Shown: positions 7,207 through 16,829, counted from the stretch's first letter. The stretch is DNA of 59,944 nt from an uncultured Bacteroidales bacterium (GCA_947175245.1 CAMWLW010000006.1:1-59944), one strand, 5' to 3'. The notes: generated by a model not told the origin, from the sequence alone. Program-made: numbers and translations.

Positions 7207-8684
7207 TCCTTGTCGGGGTTAGCGTCCTTGAAGATGCGATCCCAGCGTACGCCGCCCTTCTCGCCGTCGAACGATATGAGCACACGCCAGGGGGTGCCGA
7301 CGATGTGGTCTTCGGGCACGAAGCCCCAGTAACGCGAGTCGAGCGAGTTGTCGCGGTTGTCGCCCATCATGAAGTAGTAGTCCATCTTGAACGTGTAGGT
7401 GTCCTGAGGCTTGCCGTCGATGTAGAGTTTGCCGTCCTTGAACGTGGCTGTGGGGTTGTTCTCATACACGCGTATGGGGCGCTCGTAGATGGCCCAGGCT
7501 GTCTGGTCGATGGGGATGGTGAGGCCTTTCTTGGGAATGAGGATGCCGTCCTCGCCGCCATAGTTGGCACGATCCCAGCCGTCAGAGATATCAAACGGGT
7601 AGAGGTTGCCCAACATCTCGACGGGCGACGCGAGCTGTAGCGTGGTGACGTAGGGCAGTGTGCCGAGGCTGTCGACCATCGCCCGGGTGAGCGGCACCAC
7701 ATAGTAGGGCCGGCGGGCTATCATCTCGGGGGCTATACCGCTGTTGACGAGCGTGTAGTAGAGCATCGAGCGGTCGGTGGTGACGGGGTTGCCGGCGAGG
7801 TCTGAGCGGCTCACGCCCAGGGCGTCCCACTCGGCCTCGGGAATGAGGCGGCCGTCGGTGCCGACGATGTAGTTGAACTGCACGTTCTCAGGCTGTTTCA
7901 TGGGCTCGCCGTCGAGGTAGATGGTGCCGTCGGCAATCCTGATGCGCTGGCCGGGCAGGCCGACACAGCGCTTGACGTAGTTCTCGCGGCGGTCGACGGG
8001 ATAGTAGTCTTTCTCGGCCTTCGAGGGGTCGCCGCCCTGTATGTTGTAGCCCTTACTGTAGAGCTCGTTGAGCTTGTAGTAGTCGAATGTCGAGGGGTTG
8101 TTGACCAGCACGGTGTCGCCGGCCGGGAAGTTGAACACGACGATGTCGCCGAGCTCGACATCACGCAGGCCCTTGAGGCGCCTGTAGCCCAGGGTGGGCG
8201 ACTCAGAGTAGCTCTTGCCGCCGCCGAGCCACTCGGGCAGGCGGTTGTGTACCAGCGGGAAGTGGATGGGCGTCATAGGCACGCGGGGGCCGTAGACGGT
8301 CTTGTTGACAAAGAGGTAGTCGCCCGTGAGCAGCGTTTTCTCGAGCGACGACGAGGGTATCTGGTAGTTCTGGCCTATGAAGCCGAACACGAAGTAGACC
8401 AGGATGAGGGCATAGACGATGGCGTCGACCCAGCTCATGACCGAGCGGACGACCTTGTTCTTGCTGTTCTTCCACCAGGTGAAGGGGATGTAGCCTGTGA
8501 TGTAGATGTCAAACAGCAGCAGGAGGAAGATGGCGAGCCACCAGGTCTTCATCCACGCTACCCAGGCTATGAACAGCAGGGCGACGAGGGCGAAGCGCAC
8601 CCAGCGGGTGGGCTTGACCTGACTGATGCGGCGGCGGAAGTCGTCGGCGCGTGACGGGGCGGGGGTGGTGTTATCGTTGTTCAT
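7203..8684 (-). CDS. lepB: Signal peptidase I
   Basis: Membrane serine protease that removes signal peptides from exported proteins. The 493-aa form is much longer than the E. coli enzyme, as usual in Bacteroidetes. Two to three membrane helices lie at about residues 28-60 and 84-104. The catalytic Ser is in IPSSSLEKTLLTGDY (S113) and the general-base Lys in YVKRCVGLPGQ (K238); the C-terminal box MMGDNRDNSLDSRYWGFVP is intact. A long insertion lies between the Lys box and the GDNR box. The ATG at 8684 overlaps the dapB stop (ATGA); the frame is open far upstream but only inside dapB. Confidence 0.96.
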   Translation of the reverse strand: MNNDNTTPAPSRADDFRRRISQVKPTRWVRFALVALLFIAWVAWMKTWWLAIFLLLLFDIYITGYIPFTWWKNSKNKVVRSVMSWVDAIVYALILVYFVFGFIGQNYQIPSSSLEKTLLTGDYLFVNKTVYGPRVPMTPIHFPLVHNRLPEWLGGGKSYSESPTLGYRRLKGLRDVELGDIVVFNFPAGDTVLVNNPSTFDYYKLNELYSKGYNIQGGDPSKAEKDYYPVDRRENYVKRCVGLPGQRIRIADGTIYLDGEPMKQPENVQFNYIVGTDGRLIPEAEWDALGVSRSDLAGNPVTTDRSMLYYTLVNSGIAPEMIARRPYYVVPLTRAMVDSLGTLPYVTTLQLASPVEMLGNLYPFDISDGWDRANYGGEDGILIPKKGLTIPIDQTAWAIYERPIRVYENNPTATFKDGKLYIDGKPQDTYTFKMDYYFMMGDNRDNSLDSRYWGFVPEDHIVGTPWRVLISFDGEKGGVRWDRIFKDANPDKE

Positions 8685-9409
8685 TGTGCTATGAGTTCTT
8701 GAATGAATTGATCGATAGTGTGATAGCCTGTCTTGCCGGCAAGCCACTCGGCGGCCATGACGGCTCCGAGCGCAAAGCCGTCGCGGCTCTTGGCATCGTG
8801 GGTGATGGTGATTGAGTCGACGGGCGACTCCCACGTGATGGTGTGTATGCCGGGCACCTCGCCGCGGCGCTCGTGGGTTATGGGCAGGGTGTCGTCGGCG
8901 TGGGCGGCCTCCTCGGTCCAGCCTGTGAGGGCGGGATGGGCGGCGATGATGTCACCGGCGAGGGTGAGAGCCGTGCCGCTGGGGTGGTCGAGCTTGTGGA
9001 TGTGGTGCACCTCGTTCATGGCGGGGCGGTACTGGGGGAACGGGGCCATGAGCCGGGTGAGATAGCGGTTGAGGGCCAGGAACAGGTTGACGCCGATCGA
9101 GTAGTTGGAGCTCCACAGCAGTGTGCCACGGCCGCTGTCACACAGGGCCTTGAGCTCGGGCAGACGGTCGGCCCAGCCGGTGGTGCCCGACACGACGGGT
9201 ACGCCGCGTGTGATGGCCCTCAGGCAGTTGTCATAGCCGGCATCGGGGCGCGTGAACTCGATGGCCACGTCGGCCGACGCGAACTCGGGGCTGTCGATGT
9301 CGGCCATGTTGTCGGCGTCGATGCGGCACACGACGGTGTGGCCGCGCCCCGTGGCGTGACGCTCGATGGCGTGACCCATCTTGCCATATCCTATAAGTGC
9401 AATTTTCAT
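8681..9409 (-). CDS. dapB: 4-hydroxy-tetrahydrodipicolinate reductase
   Basis: DapB reduces hydroxy-tetrahydrodipicolinate with NAD(P)H in the lysine/diaminopimelate pathway, which supplies lysine and peptidoglycan. The 242-aa product has the N-terminal nucleotide-binding loop GYGKMG (residues 7-12), SGTTGW, and the substrate-binding signature HKLDHPSGTA. It lacks part of the longer proteobacterial sequence, as other Bacteroidetes enzymes do. The gene follows pfkB by 39 bp and overlaps lepB by 4 bp. Confidence 0.96.
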   Translation of the reverse strand: MKIALIGYGKMGHAIERHATGRGHTVVCRIDADNMADIDSPEFASADVAIEFTRPDAGYDNCLRAITRGVPVVSGTTGWADRLPELKALCDSGRGTLLWSSNYSIGVNLFLALNRYLTRLMAPFPQYRPAMNEVHHIHKLDHPSGTALTLAGDIIAAHPALTGWTEEAAHADDTLPITHERRGEVPGIHTITWESPVDSITITHDAKSRDGFALGAVMAAEWLAGKTGYHTIDQFIQELIAQ

Positions 9410-9448
9410 GAGTGTCTATTATATAATTAATGTGTACGCCGCCGCGTG

Positions 9449-10324
9449 TCAGGCCGGGGCGTTGATTATGGCGTCGATATCGGCCTGGGTGCCGTTGAAC
9501 GGGCCGGTGTGGCCGAGCTTGATGGTGCACATGGCGGCGGCAAAGCGTCCGGCATCGACATAGCCCGCACCGCGGCTGCGGCTGTACAGGTAGCCGGCCA
9601 TGTAGGTGTCGCCACAGCCGGTGGCGTCGACCACATGGGGCGTGGGGAAGGCCTGTATCTCGTGGAACTGACCGTCGGCATAGATGAGCGAGCCGCGGTC
9701 GCCGAGGGTCAGGAGCACTTCGCGGCAGCCGAGGGCGGCGAGCTCGCGTGCGGCGAGGCGTGGGTCGGTGTGGCCGGTGAGGGTCTCCATCTCTTTCTCG
9801 TTGGCCTTGAGGATGTCGATATACTTCAGGGCCTCGGCCTTGTCAGTCCAGTCGACGGGATAGACCTGCTCGCCGCGCACTTCGCGCAGGTAGCCCTGGG
9901 CGTCGACCGAGACTATACCGCGGGTCGACAGGTACTTGATGGCGTCGAGCGAGAAGTCGTCGGCCAGGAGCGTGCCCAGGTGGAACACCTCTGAGGAGAC
10001 GCCCGTGAGATTGTCGACGGTGAAGGGGTCGGCCTTGGCGAGCACGCGCTGGGTGCGGTCGTTGAGGTTCTTGCCATACTTGTTCTCGAAGAATACCGAG
10101 CGGCGGCTCGGTATGACGTCGACATCGATGCCGAGGGCGCGGATGTCGTCGACGGCCTTCATCTCGTCGGGGCCCACCGAGGTGAGCAGCTTGAAGTCAG
10201 AGTGGTCGAGGTTGGAGAGGGCGTGGGCAAAGTAGTAGGCCGTGCCTCCGGGCATGTAGGTCTCGAGGCTGGGGGTGATTATCTTGTCAAGGGTGATGTG
10301 CCCTATGCAGCATATACGGGTCAT
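9449..10324 (-). CDS. PfkB-family carbohydrate kinase
   Basis: A ribokinase-fold enzyme that phosphorylates a sugar or nucleoside with ATP. The 291-aa product begins MTRICCIGHITLDK, has PGGTAYYFAHAL at the substrate-binding N-terminal region and the family signature VDATGCGDTYMAGYLYSR with the catalytic Asp (DATGCGD) near the C-terminus. The substrate cannot be named; cotranscription with a FucP/GluP-type transporter (4-bp overlap) suggests a sugar imported by it. The start is fixed by the ATGA overlap; the frame is open upstream only as a shadow of the transporter gene. Confidence 0.88.
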   Translation of the reverse strand: MTRICCIGHITLDKIITPSLETYMPGGTAYYFAHALSNLDHSDFKLLTSVGPDEMKAVDDIRALGIDVDVIPSRRSVFFENKYGKNLNDRTQRVLAKADPFTVDNLTGVSSEVFHLGTLLADDFSLDAIKYLSTRGIVSVDAQGYLREVRGEQVYPVDWTDKAEALKYIDILKANEKEMETLTGHTDPRLAARELAALGCREVLLTLGDRGSLIYADGQFHEIQAFPTPHVVDATGCGDTYMAGYLYSRSRGAGYVDAGRFAAAMCTIKLGHTGPFNGTQADIDAIINAPA

Positions 10325-11535
10325 TTGGTCTTTTTTAATAACAGTGAATATACAAGAACGACGCAGTAAGCGAGCGTCGGTACGATGAACGATGTTGACA
10401 TGTCGGCTATGTCGCCCACCCAGCCCATGAGGGCCGTGCCGACGGCGCCGCCCAGCGGGGTCATCATCAGGAATGACGAGCCTATCTTGGTCGACGGGCC
10501 ACAGCCGCTGATGGTGATGGCAAAGATGGTGGGGAACATGATGGCCTCGAAGGCATAGCACATGAACAGGCCCACGCGCGAGGCGATGCCGAGGTTGAGG
10601 GTGACGAGGCCGGCACCGATGACGGTCATGACGGCACACACCAGCAGCACTTTCTCGGCCCTGACCACACGCATGACGCCGCTGCCTATGACGCGGGCGA
10701 GCAGGAAGAGACCGAGGGCGCCGAACGACAGCACCCAGGTGGCGGTGAGTTTGGTCATCCAGCCGTCGGCGGTGACATAGTTGATGAAGAGGCTGTTGAT
10801 GGCTATCTCGGCTATCTCGTAGAAGAAGAGGGCGATGACGCCGAGCATGAACGGGCGCGAGCTCCACAGGCTCCTGATGGTGGCCTTCAGGCCGGCGGGC
10901 TTGTCGCCAGTCTCAGCCCCGGGGGCGTCGCTCTTGATCTCGGGCAGGGTGACGCGGGTGAACATGAAGGCGACGGCCAGGACGATGATGCCCATTATCA
11001 TGTAGGGAGTCGAGACGACGCTGTCGCTGTCCGAGAACAGGAAGCCGCCCACCAGGACGGGGCCCAGTATGCAGCCCAGACCGTTGAACGACTGGGCGAG
11101 GTTGAGGCGGCTGGCAGCTGTATCGCGTGAGCCGAGCTCGGCGGCATAGGGGTTGGCGGCTGTCTCGAGCACGGCGAGGCCGCAGCCTATGACAAACAGC
11201 GCCGACAGGAAGATGGCAAACGAGCCAATCATGTCGCCGGGTATGAACGCGAGGGCGCCGAGACCGAAGAGCAGCAGGCCCAGCACCACGCCGCGACGGT
11301 AGCCGTATCGGGTGATGATGATGCCGGCCGGCAGGGCCATCAGGGCGTATGCCACATAGGTGGTGGCCTGTATCATGGTCGACTGGAAGATGGAGATATC
11401 GAGCGACTCCTGGAAGTGCTTGTTGAGCACGTCGAGGATGGCGCGGGCAAAACCCCACATGAAGAACAGCGAGGTGATGAGAATGAACGGCAACAGGTAT
11501 CGGCGTTCAACCAGCGAGCGGGTTGTCTTAGGCAT
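10321..11535 (-). CDS. MFS sugar transporter, FucP/GluP (FHS) family
   Basis: A 404-aa, 12-helix major facilitator that probably imports a monosaccharide with protons. The family signature FFMWGFARAILDVLNKHFQ is at residues about 24-42; a hydrophilic loop around residues 205-225 separates the two six-helix halves. The family includes L-fucose and glucose/galactose permeases; the exact sugar is unknown. It is the first gene of a six-gene operon and is divergent from the GH51-GH43 enzyme, which suggests that it takes up arabinose or another product of that enzyme (inference). Confidence 0.88.
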   Translation of the reverse strand: MPKTTRSLVERRYLLPFILITSLFFMWGFARAILDVLNKHFQESLDISIFQSTMIQATTYVAYALMALPAGIIITRYGYRRGVVLGLLLFGLGALAFIPGDMIGSFAIFLSALFVIGCGLAVLETAANPYAAELGSRDTAASRLNLAQSFNGLGCILGPVLVGGFLFSDSDSVVSTPYMIMGIIVLAVAFMFTRVTLPEIKSDAPGAETGDKPAGLKATIRSLWSSRPFMLGVIALFFYEIAEIAINSLFINYVTADGWMTKLTATWVLSFGALGLFLLARVIGSGVMRVVRAEKVLLVCAVMTVIGAGLVTLNLGIASRVGLFMCYAFEAIMFPTIFAITISGCGPSTKIGSSFLMMTPLGGAVGTALMGWVGDIADMSTSFIVPTLAYCVVLVYSLLLKKTK

Positions 11536-11603
11536 AGGTATAATGACGGTTTAAATGTTCGCGTCCGTGCACGCATGCAAGGGCGTACAATGTTATTAAC
11601 ATG

Positions 11604-11635
11604 CAAATGTAGTCAAAAATGTTTATGACGCCAAA
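11604..11635 (-). promoter_or_regulatory. Promoter of the MFS-pfkB-dapB-lepB-wbqC-sdaA operon
   Basis: On the minus strand TTTG (11632-11635), 20 bp, then TACATTTG (11604-11611): an excellent match to the Bacteroidetes -33/-7 promoter. Transcription would start near 11597, giving a leader of about 60 nt before the transporter ATG. Confidence 0.8.
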
Positions 11636-11715
11636 TCGGCCGGCCGTTGATGTGAGAATTGAGCCCGATATGTATTAAATAATGTTAAATAGTCGATTGT
11701 TAGGCGAAATGTTTA

Positions 11716-11723
11716 TAAATTTG
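11716..11723 (+). promoter_or_regulatory. Candidate -7 element for the GH51-GH43 gene
   Basis: TAAATTTG fits TAnnTTTG and lies 44 bp upstream of the ATG. The only upstream ATTG (11696-11699) is 16 bp away, shorter than the preferred 19-21, so the promoter may depend on an activator. Confidence 0.45.
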
Positions 11724-11767
11724 CCGCCTACCTAACATATCTGATTACCTTAACTCTATTTATTTTA

Positions 11768-14700
11768 ATGAAAAAATTCTCAACCAAGGGGACTGTCGTG
11801 GGTGCTTTGCTCGCGCTGTCAGTTCCGGCGATGTCGGCTCAGGTGACGCTGAACATTGATGCTGCTGACCGAGGAGCACACATCGGCGACTTGCAGTATG
11901 GCATTTTCTATGAAGAGATCAACAATGCGGGCGACGGCGGCCTATATGGCGAGCTGATACGCAACCGTGCGTTCGAGGACGGCAATGGCGGTGACTACTG
12001 GACAGGCATCGGCTCGTGCAGCCGCTCTTACATCACCACCGGGCTGCTCAACGAGAACCGCTCGCGCGCTCTCGACCTGACGCTGACGGGTGCCGACCAG
12101 GGCCTCATCAACACGGGCTACTGGGGCATAAACTGTGTCGAGGGCGACACCTACTCGCTGTCGTTCTGGCTCAAGAGCACCGCGGGCTACAAAGGCGTGG
12201 CCACGGCATCACTGACTGATACTCAAGGCAATGTGGGCGCCACGACAACGGTCGATATCGACGCCGACGGCGAGTGGCACAAGTACACTGCCAAGATGAC
12301 GGCTACAAAGACAATATCCAAGAGCCAGTTCCGACTCGTATTCAACAAGGCGGGCCGCGTACAGCTCGACATGGTGAGCCTGTTCCCGCCCACCTACAAA
12401 GACCGTGAGAACGGCTGCCGCCGCGACCTGGCCGAGATGCTCGCGGCTATGAAGCCGGCGTTCGTGCGTTTCCCCGGCGGATGCTACATCGAGGGCGACG
12501 GCACGGTCGACGACAACCGCCGCTTTGAGTGGAAAAAGACCATCGGCCCCATCGAGGAGCGCCCCGGCCACTACAACTTCAACTGGGGCTACCCGTCGAC
12601 CGACGGCCTCGGCTTCCATGAGTTCCTGCAGCTCACCGAGGATCTCGGCGCCGAGCCGCTGTTTGTTGTCAACATAGGCATAGGCCACGGCTGGTACACC
12701 GACTACACCAAGATCGACGACTACATCCAGGAGGCTCTCGACGCCCTCGAGTACTGCAACGGCGACGTCAACACCACCTGGGGCGCCAAGCGTGCCGCCA
12801 ACGGCCACCCCGAGCCCTTCAACATGCGCCTGCTCGAGATTGGCAACGAGAACTATAACTTTGACGATGACCGCTCTGACCACTATGCCGAGCGCTACAA
12901 GGCGTTCTATGACGCCATCAAGGCCCGCTTCCCCGAGGTGACCCTGATAGGCAACGTCGAGGCATGGGGCACCGACACCCCCTCGTGGCGCAACTCGTTC
13001 CCGTGTGAGATTGTCGACGAGCACTATTACCGCTGGCCGTCATGGTTTGCACAGTGCTACAACAAATACGACTCTTATGACCGCTCGGGGCCCAAGGTCT
13101 ATGTGGGCGAGTATGCCGTGACCAACGACTTCGGCACCGTCGGCAACCTCAACGCCGCTCTCGGCGAGGCCGTGTACATGCTGGGCATGGAGCGCAACAG
13201 CGACCATGTCATCATGTCGTCTTACGCGCCGATTTTCATGAACGAGGAGCGCGACGGCGGCTGGATGCCCGACATGATACGCTTCAGCCACGACCAGTCG
13301 TACGGCACACCCTCCTACTGGGTGCAGCAGCTGTTGCCCAACAACCACGGCAAGCAGAATGTGAACTGGACTGAGGCCGGCAACCTCAACGGCGGCACAC
13401 GCGTGGCGCTGTCATCGTGGTCGACCCGCGTAAAATATGACAACGTGAAGATAACCGACGCCAACGGCAACGTGCTGTTCAGCGACGACTTCAGCACGGC
13501 CGACAGCCAGTCGTGGAAGGCTCCCAACAGCAACTGGACGCGCACCGGCGGCGCCCTGGTGCAGAACAGCGCCAGTGAGCAGGGCAAGCTCTATGCCGGC
13601 ACGTTCGACCTGCCCGGCAGCTACACATTCGAGCTTGACGCCGTGAAGGTGTCGGGCGCCGAGGGCTTCCTGGTAGCGTTCAACTATGGCGACGACAACA
13701 ACTACTGCTGGTGGAACATCGGCGGCTGGAACAACGGCCAGCATGGCCTCCAGGTGTGCACCAACGGCGCCAAGTCAGACTATGACCTCAAGAGCGGCAG
13801 CATCGAGACCGGCCGCACCTATCACCTGCGCCTCGTTGTCAACGGCAGCCACGTGCAGTGCTATCTCGACGATGCCCTCATACACGACATGCAGCTGCCC
13901 GTCGACCGCCGCGTCTACACCGCCGCCTCGATCGACGACGAGACCGGCACGATGTATGTCAAGATCGTCAACACCGGCTCGGAGGCCTATGACGTGACCC
14001 TCAACATGGCCAACGCCTCGATCAACGGCGCCACCGTGACCGTGCTGACATCGGCCTCGGCCACCGACGAGAACACCAAGGATAACCCCACCAACGTGGT
14101 TCCGGCCGACGGCTCGATGAAGAGCGTCGAGGCCCACAAGGCGGTCTATAACGCCCCCGCCTACTCGCTGTCGATTATCAAGCTGTCGCTCAGCGACGTG
14201 AAATATGACGGCGACTCGGCACTGCCTCCCACCGACGAGCAGGTCGAGGCTCTCAAAGAGGAACTCTACCCCACCATCTGCAAGCTCAGCTGGCTGCACG
14301 CGTCGACCACGCTGCCCATGAACACCTCGTCGGGCGCCACCATCGAGTGGAACTTCAAGGAGCCCGCCGCCGGCGCCACCATCAGCAGCTCGCGCTACAT
14401 GACCCAGCTGGAGCTCACCCGCCCCAACAACAGTAACACCAAGCAGCTCATAGCCACCCTGACGGCCACCGTGACCTATCCCGACGGCCACCGCGGCGAC
14501 ATCGACTTCGAGGTATGGCAGGCCCCGGCCGACGGCATGTACGGCTACCTGTATGCGTTCATGAACCCGGCCTCTGAGATAACCAACTATGCGCTGGGCG
14601 AGAAAGAGACCTTCGGCAAGCGCTTCGAGGTGCTTATCGACGGCGGCGAGGTGTTTGACACCAACGCCATGGCACCCGTTGAGGGCGGCACCCGCGACGC

Positions 14701-16366
14701 CTTCCTGGGCCGCGGACAGCGCCCCGACGAGTACTTCATGACCGTCACCGACATGAGCAACATCAAGACCGGCAAATGGAACAACCACGCCCTGGCACTC
14801 TTGCGCTCGACCGACCTCATTCACTGGGAGACAGCATCGTTTGACTTCAACCTCGGCAAGTCCATCTTCAGCGACCCGACAGCCACCACCGACGGCTACA
14901 AGACCGATGCCGAGTATGCCAAGATCGACCGCGTGTGGGCACCCCAGTTCATCTGGGTACCCGACGGCGGCCTTGACGGCGCGGGCGCCTACTTCGTGTA
15001 CTACTCGCTCCTGTCGTCAAACCCCGGCGACAACCACGACCGCATGTTCTACTCATGGGCCGACAAGGACTTCAAGACCCTCACCCAGCCCCGCCTGTTC
15101 TATGACCCCGGCTATGCCGTCATTGACGCCGACATCACCTACAGCGAGCACGACCACCTGTATCACATGATGATAAAGAAAGAGGGCGCCAAGCCCGAGG
15201 ATACCGGCATCTACGGCTACACATCGCCCACACTGCTCGGTAGCCCGTGGACCGAGATACTGCACATGTCGTCAGAAGGCACCGCCGCCGTCGAAGGCCC
15301 CACCCTGCTGCGCCGCATCGACGAGGACGTCTACAACCTCTACTTCATGCGCTATGACGCCGAGTACACCTACAAGGTTGTCGACCTCGACCACCTGACG
15401 ACCAAATACAGCTCGTCGACCCGCCTGGCCGGCTCGGGCAACTTCCAGCACGGCTCGGTGATACCCGTCGACGAGACCGAGTACAACATGCTCTCGACCT
15501 GGAGCGACCTCGTCAAGATGCTCGCCAAGTGCAAACGCATCCAGGCCGGCAGCGACACCCACGTGTTCGACCGGCCGATAGCCGACGCCGAGACCGCCCT
15601 GGAGTCCAACCTCACCGTCCAGTCGCTCGCCGAGGCACTGCCCGTGGCCCTGAAAGCACTCCTTGAGGCTCACGGCGAGTATCTCGCGTCAGAAAGCAAC
15701 GACTTCAACGACATCACCAGCCAGCTCACCAACCCCGACTTCAACGGCAACAACGGTACCGGCTGGACCGGCTCATCGTTCACAGCCACAGCAAGCGGCG
15801 TGGCCGAGCAGTGGAACAAAATCTTTGACACCTACCAGGTGCTCAAGAACATGCCCGCCGGCACCTACCGCCTCGAGTTGCAGGGCTTCTACCGCTACGG
15901 CTACCAGGCCGAGTCGCGTGCCGCCCACAACAACGGCACCGAGGAGCTGCTTGCCCACTACTATATGAACGACAGCGAGGGCACATTCATGTCACTCTAT
16001 GCCGAGACACTGTCAACCACCCCCGACAACGTGTCACAGTCAAACGCCGCGTTCAACACCCTCGACAAGTATCACAACGACCCCATCACATGTGTCCTTG
16101 ACGAGATGGGCGACCTGCGCATAGGCGTACGCAAGACCAAGGCCATCAACGGCGACTGGACCTGCTTCGACAACTTCAAGCTCTACTTCAAGCCCGCCTC
16201 GGCCGGCGTTGACAACGTGCTCGCTGACGGCGAGAACGACGGCCCCGTCGACGTCTACAACATCGCCGGCATGCTGCTCAAGAGCGGCGTCGACCGCTCA
16301 GAGGCAACCCGCGGCCTCGCCCCCGGCGTCTACCTCGTGGGCAACGAGAAAGTCACCGTGCGCTGA
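11768..16366 (+). CDS. Secreted GH51 alpha-L-arabinofuranosidase fused to a GH43-like domain
   Basis: The 1532-aa protein probably releases arabinose from plant arabinan or arabinoxylan. Residues 1-24 are a signal peptide (cleavage likely after MSA). Residues about 25-530 are GH51-like, with RFPGGCY (R234), acid/base E361 in EIGNEN and nucleophile E448 in VGEYAV. Residues about 545-720 resemble a LamG/DUF1080-type lectin fold. Residues about 940-1310 look like a GH43 five-blade propeller: D977 in TRDAFLGRG, VWAPQ (1056-1060), D1122 in IDADI, E1176 in VEGP. Then comes a region with WTGSSFTATASG and FDNFKLYF typical of carbohydrate-binding modules, and a tail with VYNIAGMLLKSG and GLAPGVYLVG that resembles a type IX sorting domain. 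It has its own terminator and is transcribed away from the sugar transporter. Confidence 0.85.
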   Translation: MKKFSTKGTVVGALLALSVPAMSAQVTLNIDAADRGAHIGDLQYGIFYEEINNAGDGGLYGELIRNRAFEDGNGGDYWTGIGSCSRSYITTGLLNENRSRALDLTLTGADQGLINTGYWGINCVEGDTYSLSFWLKSTAGYKGVATASLTDTQGNVGATTTVDIDADGEWHKYTAKMTATKTISKSQFRLVFNKAGRVQLDMVSLFPPTYKDRENGCRRDLAEMLAAMKPAFVRFPGGCYIEGDGTVDDNRRFEWKKTIGPIEERPGHYNFNWGYPSTDGLGFHEFLQLTEDLGAEPLFVVNIGIGHGWYTDYTKIDDYIQEALDALEYCNGDVNTTWGAKRAANGHPEPFNMRLLEIGNENYNFDDDRSDHYAERYKAFYDAIKARFPEVTLIGNVEAWGTDTPSWRNSFPCEIVDEHYYRWPSWFAQCYNKYDSYDRSGPKVYVGEYAVTNDFGTVGNLNAALGEAVYMLGMERNSDHVIMSSYAPIFMNEERDGGWMPDMIRFSHDQSYGTPSYWVQQLLPNNHGKQNVNWTEAGNLNGGTRVALSSWSTRVKYDNVKITDANGNVLFSDDFSTADSQSWKAPNSNWTRTGGALVQNSASEQGKLYAGTFDLPGSYTFELDAVKVSGAEGFLVAFNYGDDNNYCWWNIGGWNNGQHGLQVCTNGAKSDYDLKSGSIETGRTYHLRLVVNGSHVQCYLDDALIHDMQLPVDRRVYTAASIDDETGTMYVKIVNTGSEAYDVTLNMANASINGATVTVLTSASATDENTKDNPTNVVPADGSMKSVEAHKAVYNAPAYSLSIIKLSLSDVKYDGDSALPPTDEQVEALKEELYPTICKLSWLHASTTLPMNTSSGATIEWNFKEPAAGATISSSRYMTQLELTRPNNSNTKQLIATLTATVTYPDGHRGDIDFEVWQAPADGMYGYLYAFMNPASEITNYALGEKETFGKRFEVLIDGGEVFDTNAMAPVEGGTRDAFLGRGQRPDEYFMTVTDMSNIKTGKWNNHALALLRSTDLIHWETASFDFNLGKSIFSDPTATTDGYKTDAEYAKIDRVWAPQFIWVPDGGLDGAGAYFVYYSLLSSNPGDNHDRMFYSWADKDFKTLTQPRLFYDPGYAVIDADITYSEHDHLYHMMIKKEGAKPEDTGIYGYTSPTLLGSPWTEILHMSSEGTAAVEGPTLLRRIDEDVYNLYFMRYDAEYTYKVVDLDHLTTKYSSSTRLAGSGNFQHGSVIPVDETEYNMLSTWSDLVKMLAKCKRIQAGSDTHVFDRPIADAETALESNLTVQSLAEALPVALKALLEAHGEYLASESNDFNDITSQLTNPDFNGNNGTGWTGSSFTATASGVAEQWNKIFDTYQVLKNMPAGTYRLELQGFYRYGYQAESRAAHNNGTEELLAHYYMNDSEGTFMSLYAETLSTTPDNVSQSNAAFNTLDKYHNDPITCVLDEMGDLRIGVRKTKAINGDWTCFDNFKLYFKPASAGVDNVLADGENDGPVDVYNIAGMLLKSGVDRSEATRGLAPGVYLVGNEKVTVR

Positions 16367-16392
16367 AACTGAACCATACTGTAATAATGTCC

Positions 16393-16427
16393 GAAAGGAG
16401 AGCGGGTCTCACATCCGCTCTCCTTTC
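16393..16427 (+). terminator. Terminator of the GH51-GH43 gene
   Basis: A perfect 13-bp stem (GAAAGGAGAGCGG with CCGCTCTCCTTTC) and 9-nt loop starts 26 bp after the stop codon. A short AT-rich stretch, without a long T-run, follows. Confidence 0.8.
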
Positions 16428-16681
16428 AACTTAAATAAAAGTGTGTTTTTCATAGTATGATAATATCAATCTTTCACTCTCAGAGGTGGCAAGTGTCGCT
16501 TCCAACACTTATCGTAGACTTCATGGCAGGGATTTCAATCCCGCCACCCCGATCTATCAGGTCAATATCCTCATCTGTACTTATAGAACGCCCCACGGGG
16601 GCCTGAAGTTCACTGTCCCCCTCAGGGCTGACCCCTATAATGCTGTTTTTTTGTGTTTTAGTGATAGATTTTTACAAAAAG
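16428..16681. other. Gene-free stretch with several small hairpins
   Basis: About 250 bp with no credible coding frame. It contains the branched structure listed separately (16485-16548), a GC-rich hairpin GCCCC-ACG-GGGGC around 16590-16602, and one copy of TTATCGTAG at about 16509-16517 that recalls the repeats upstream of the ATPase gene. Confidence 0.35.
16485..16548. ncRNA. Possible three-way-junction RNA element
   Basis: A 64-nt stretch can fold as GGTGGC/GCCACC (16485-16490 with 16543-16548) closing two hairpins: AAGTGT/ACACTT (16491-16510) and GGGAT-TTCA-ATCCC (16529-16542). It lies between the terminator and the tRNA promoter. No known RNA family is recognised; a small RNA, a cis element or chance folding are all possible. 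Confidence 0.3.
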
Positions 16682-16713
16682 TTTGTGAGAATAAAAAAAA
16701 GTGCCTATATTTG
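16682..16713 (+). promoter_or_regulatory. Promoter of tRNA-Glu and rpsT
   Basis: TTTG (16682-16685), 20 bp, TATATTTG (16706-16713): a textbook Bacteroidetes promoter. It lies 44 bp upstream of the first tRNA-Glu and probably drives tRNA-rpsT-tRNA transcription. Confidence 0.82.
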
Positions 16714-16757
16714 CAGTCGCTTTTAGGGGCACGCGTGCCCTTGAAGCAATAAGGTAG

Positions 16758-16829
16758 GGCCCATTCGTCTATCGGCTAGGACGCAAGATTTTCATTCTTG
16801 AAAGAGGAGTTCGATTCTCCTATGGGCTA
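16758..16829 (+). tRNA. tRNA-Glu (TTC)
   Basis: A 72-nt cloverleaf. The acceptor stem GGCCCAT pairs with ATGGGCT (G1-U72), the anticodon arm is CAAGA-TTTTCAT-TCTTG with anticodon TTC, and the T arm holds GAGGAGTTCGATTCTCC. Discriminator A; the CCA end is not encoded. An identical copy lies at 17241-17312. Confidence 0.96.
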
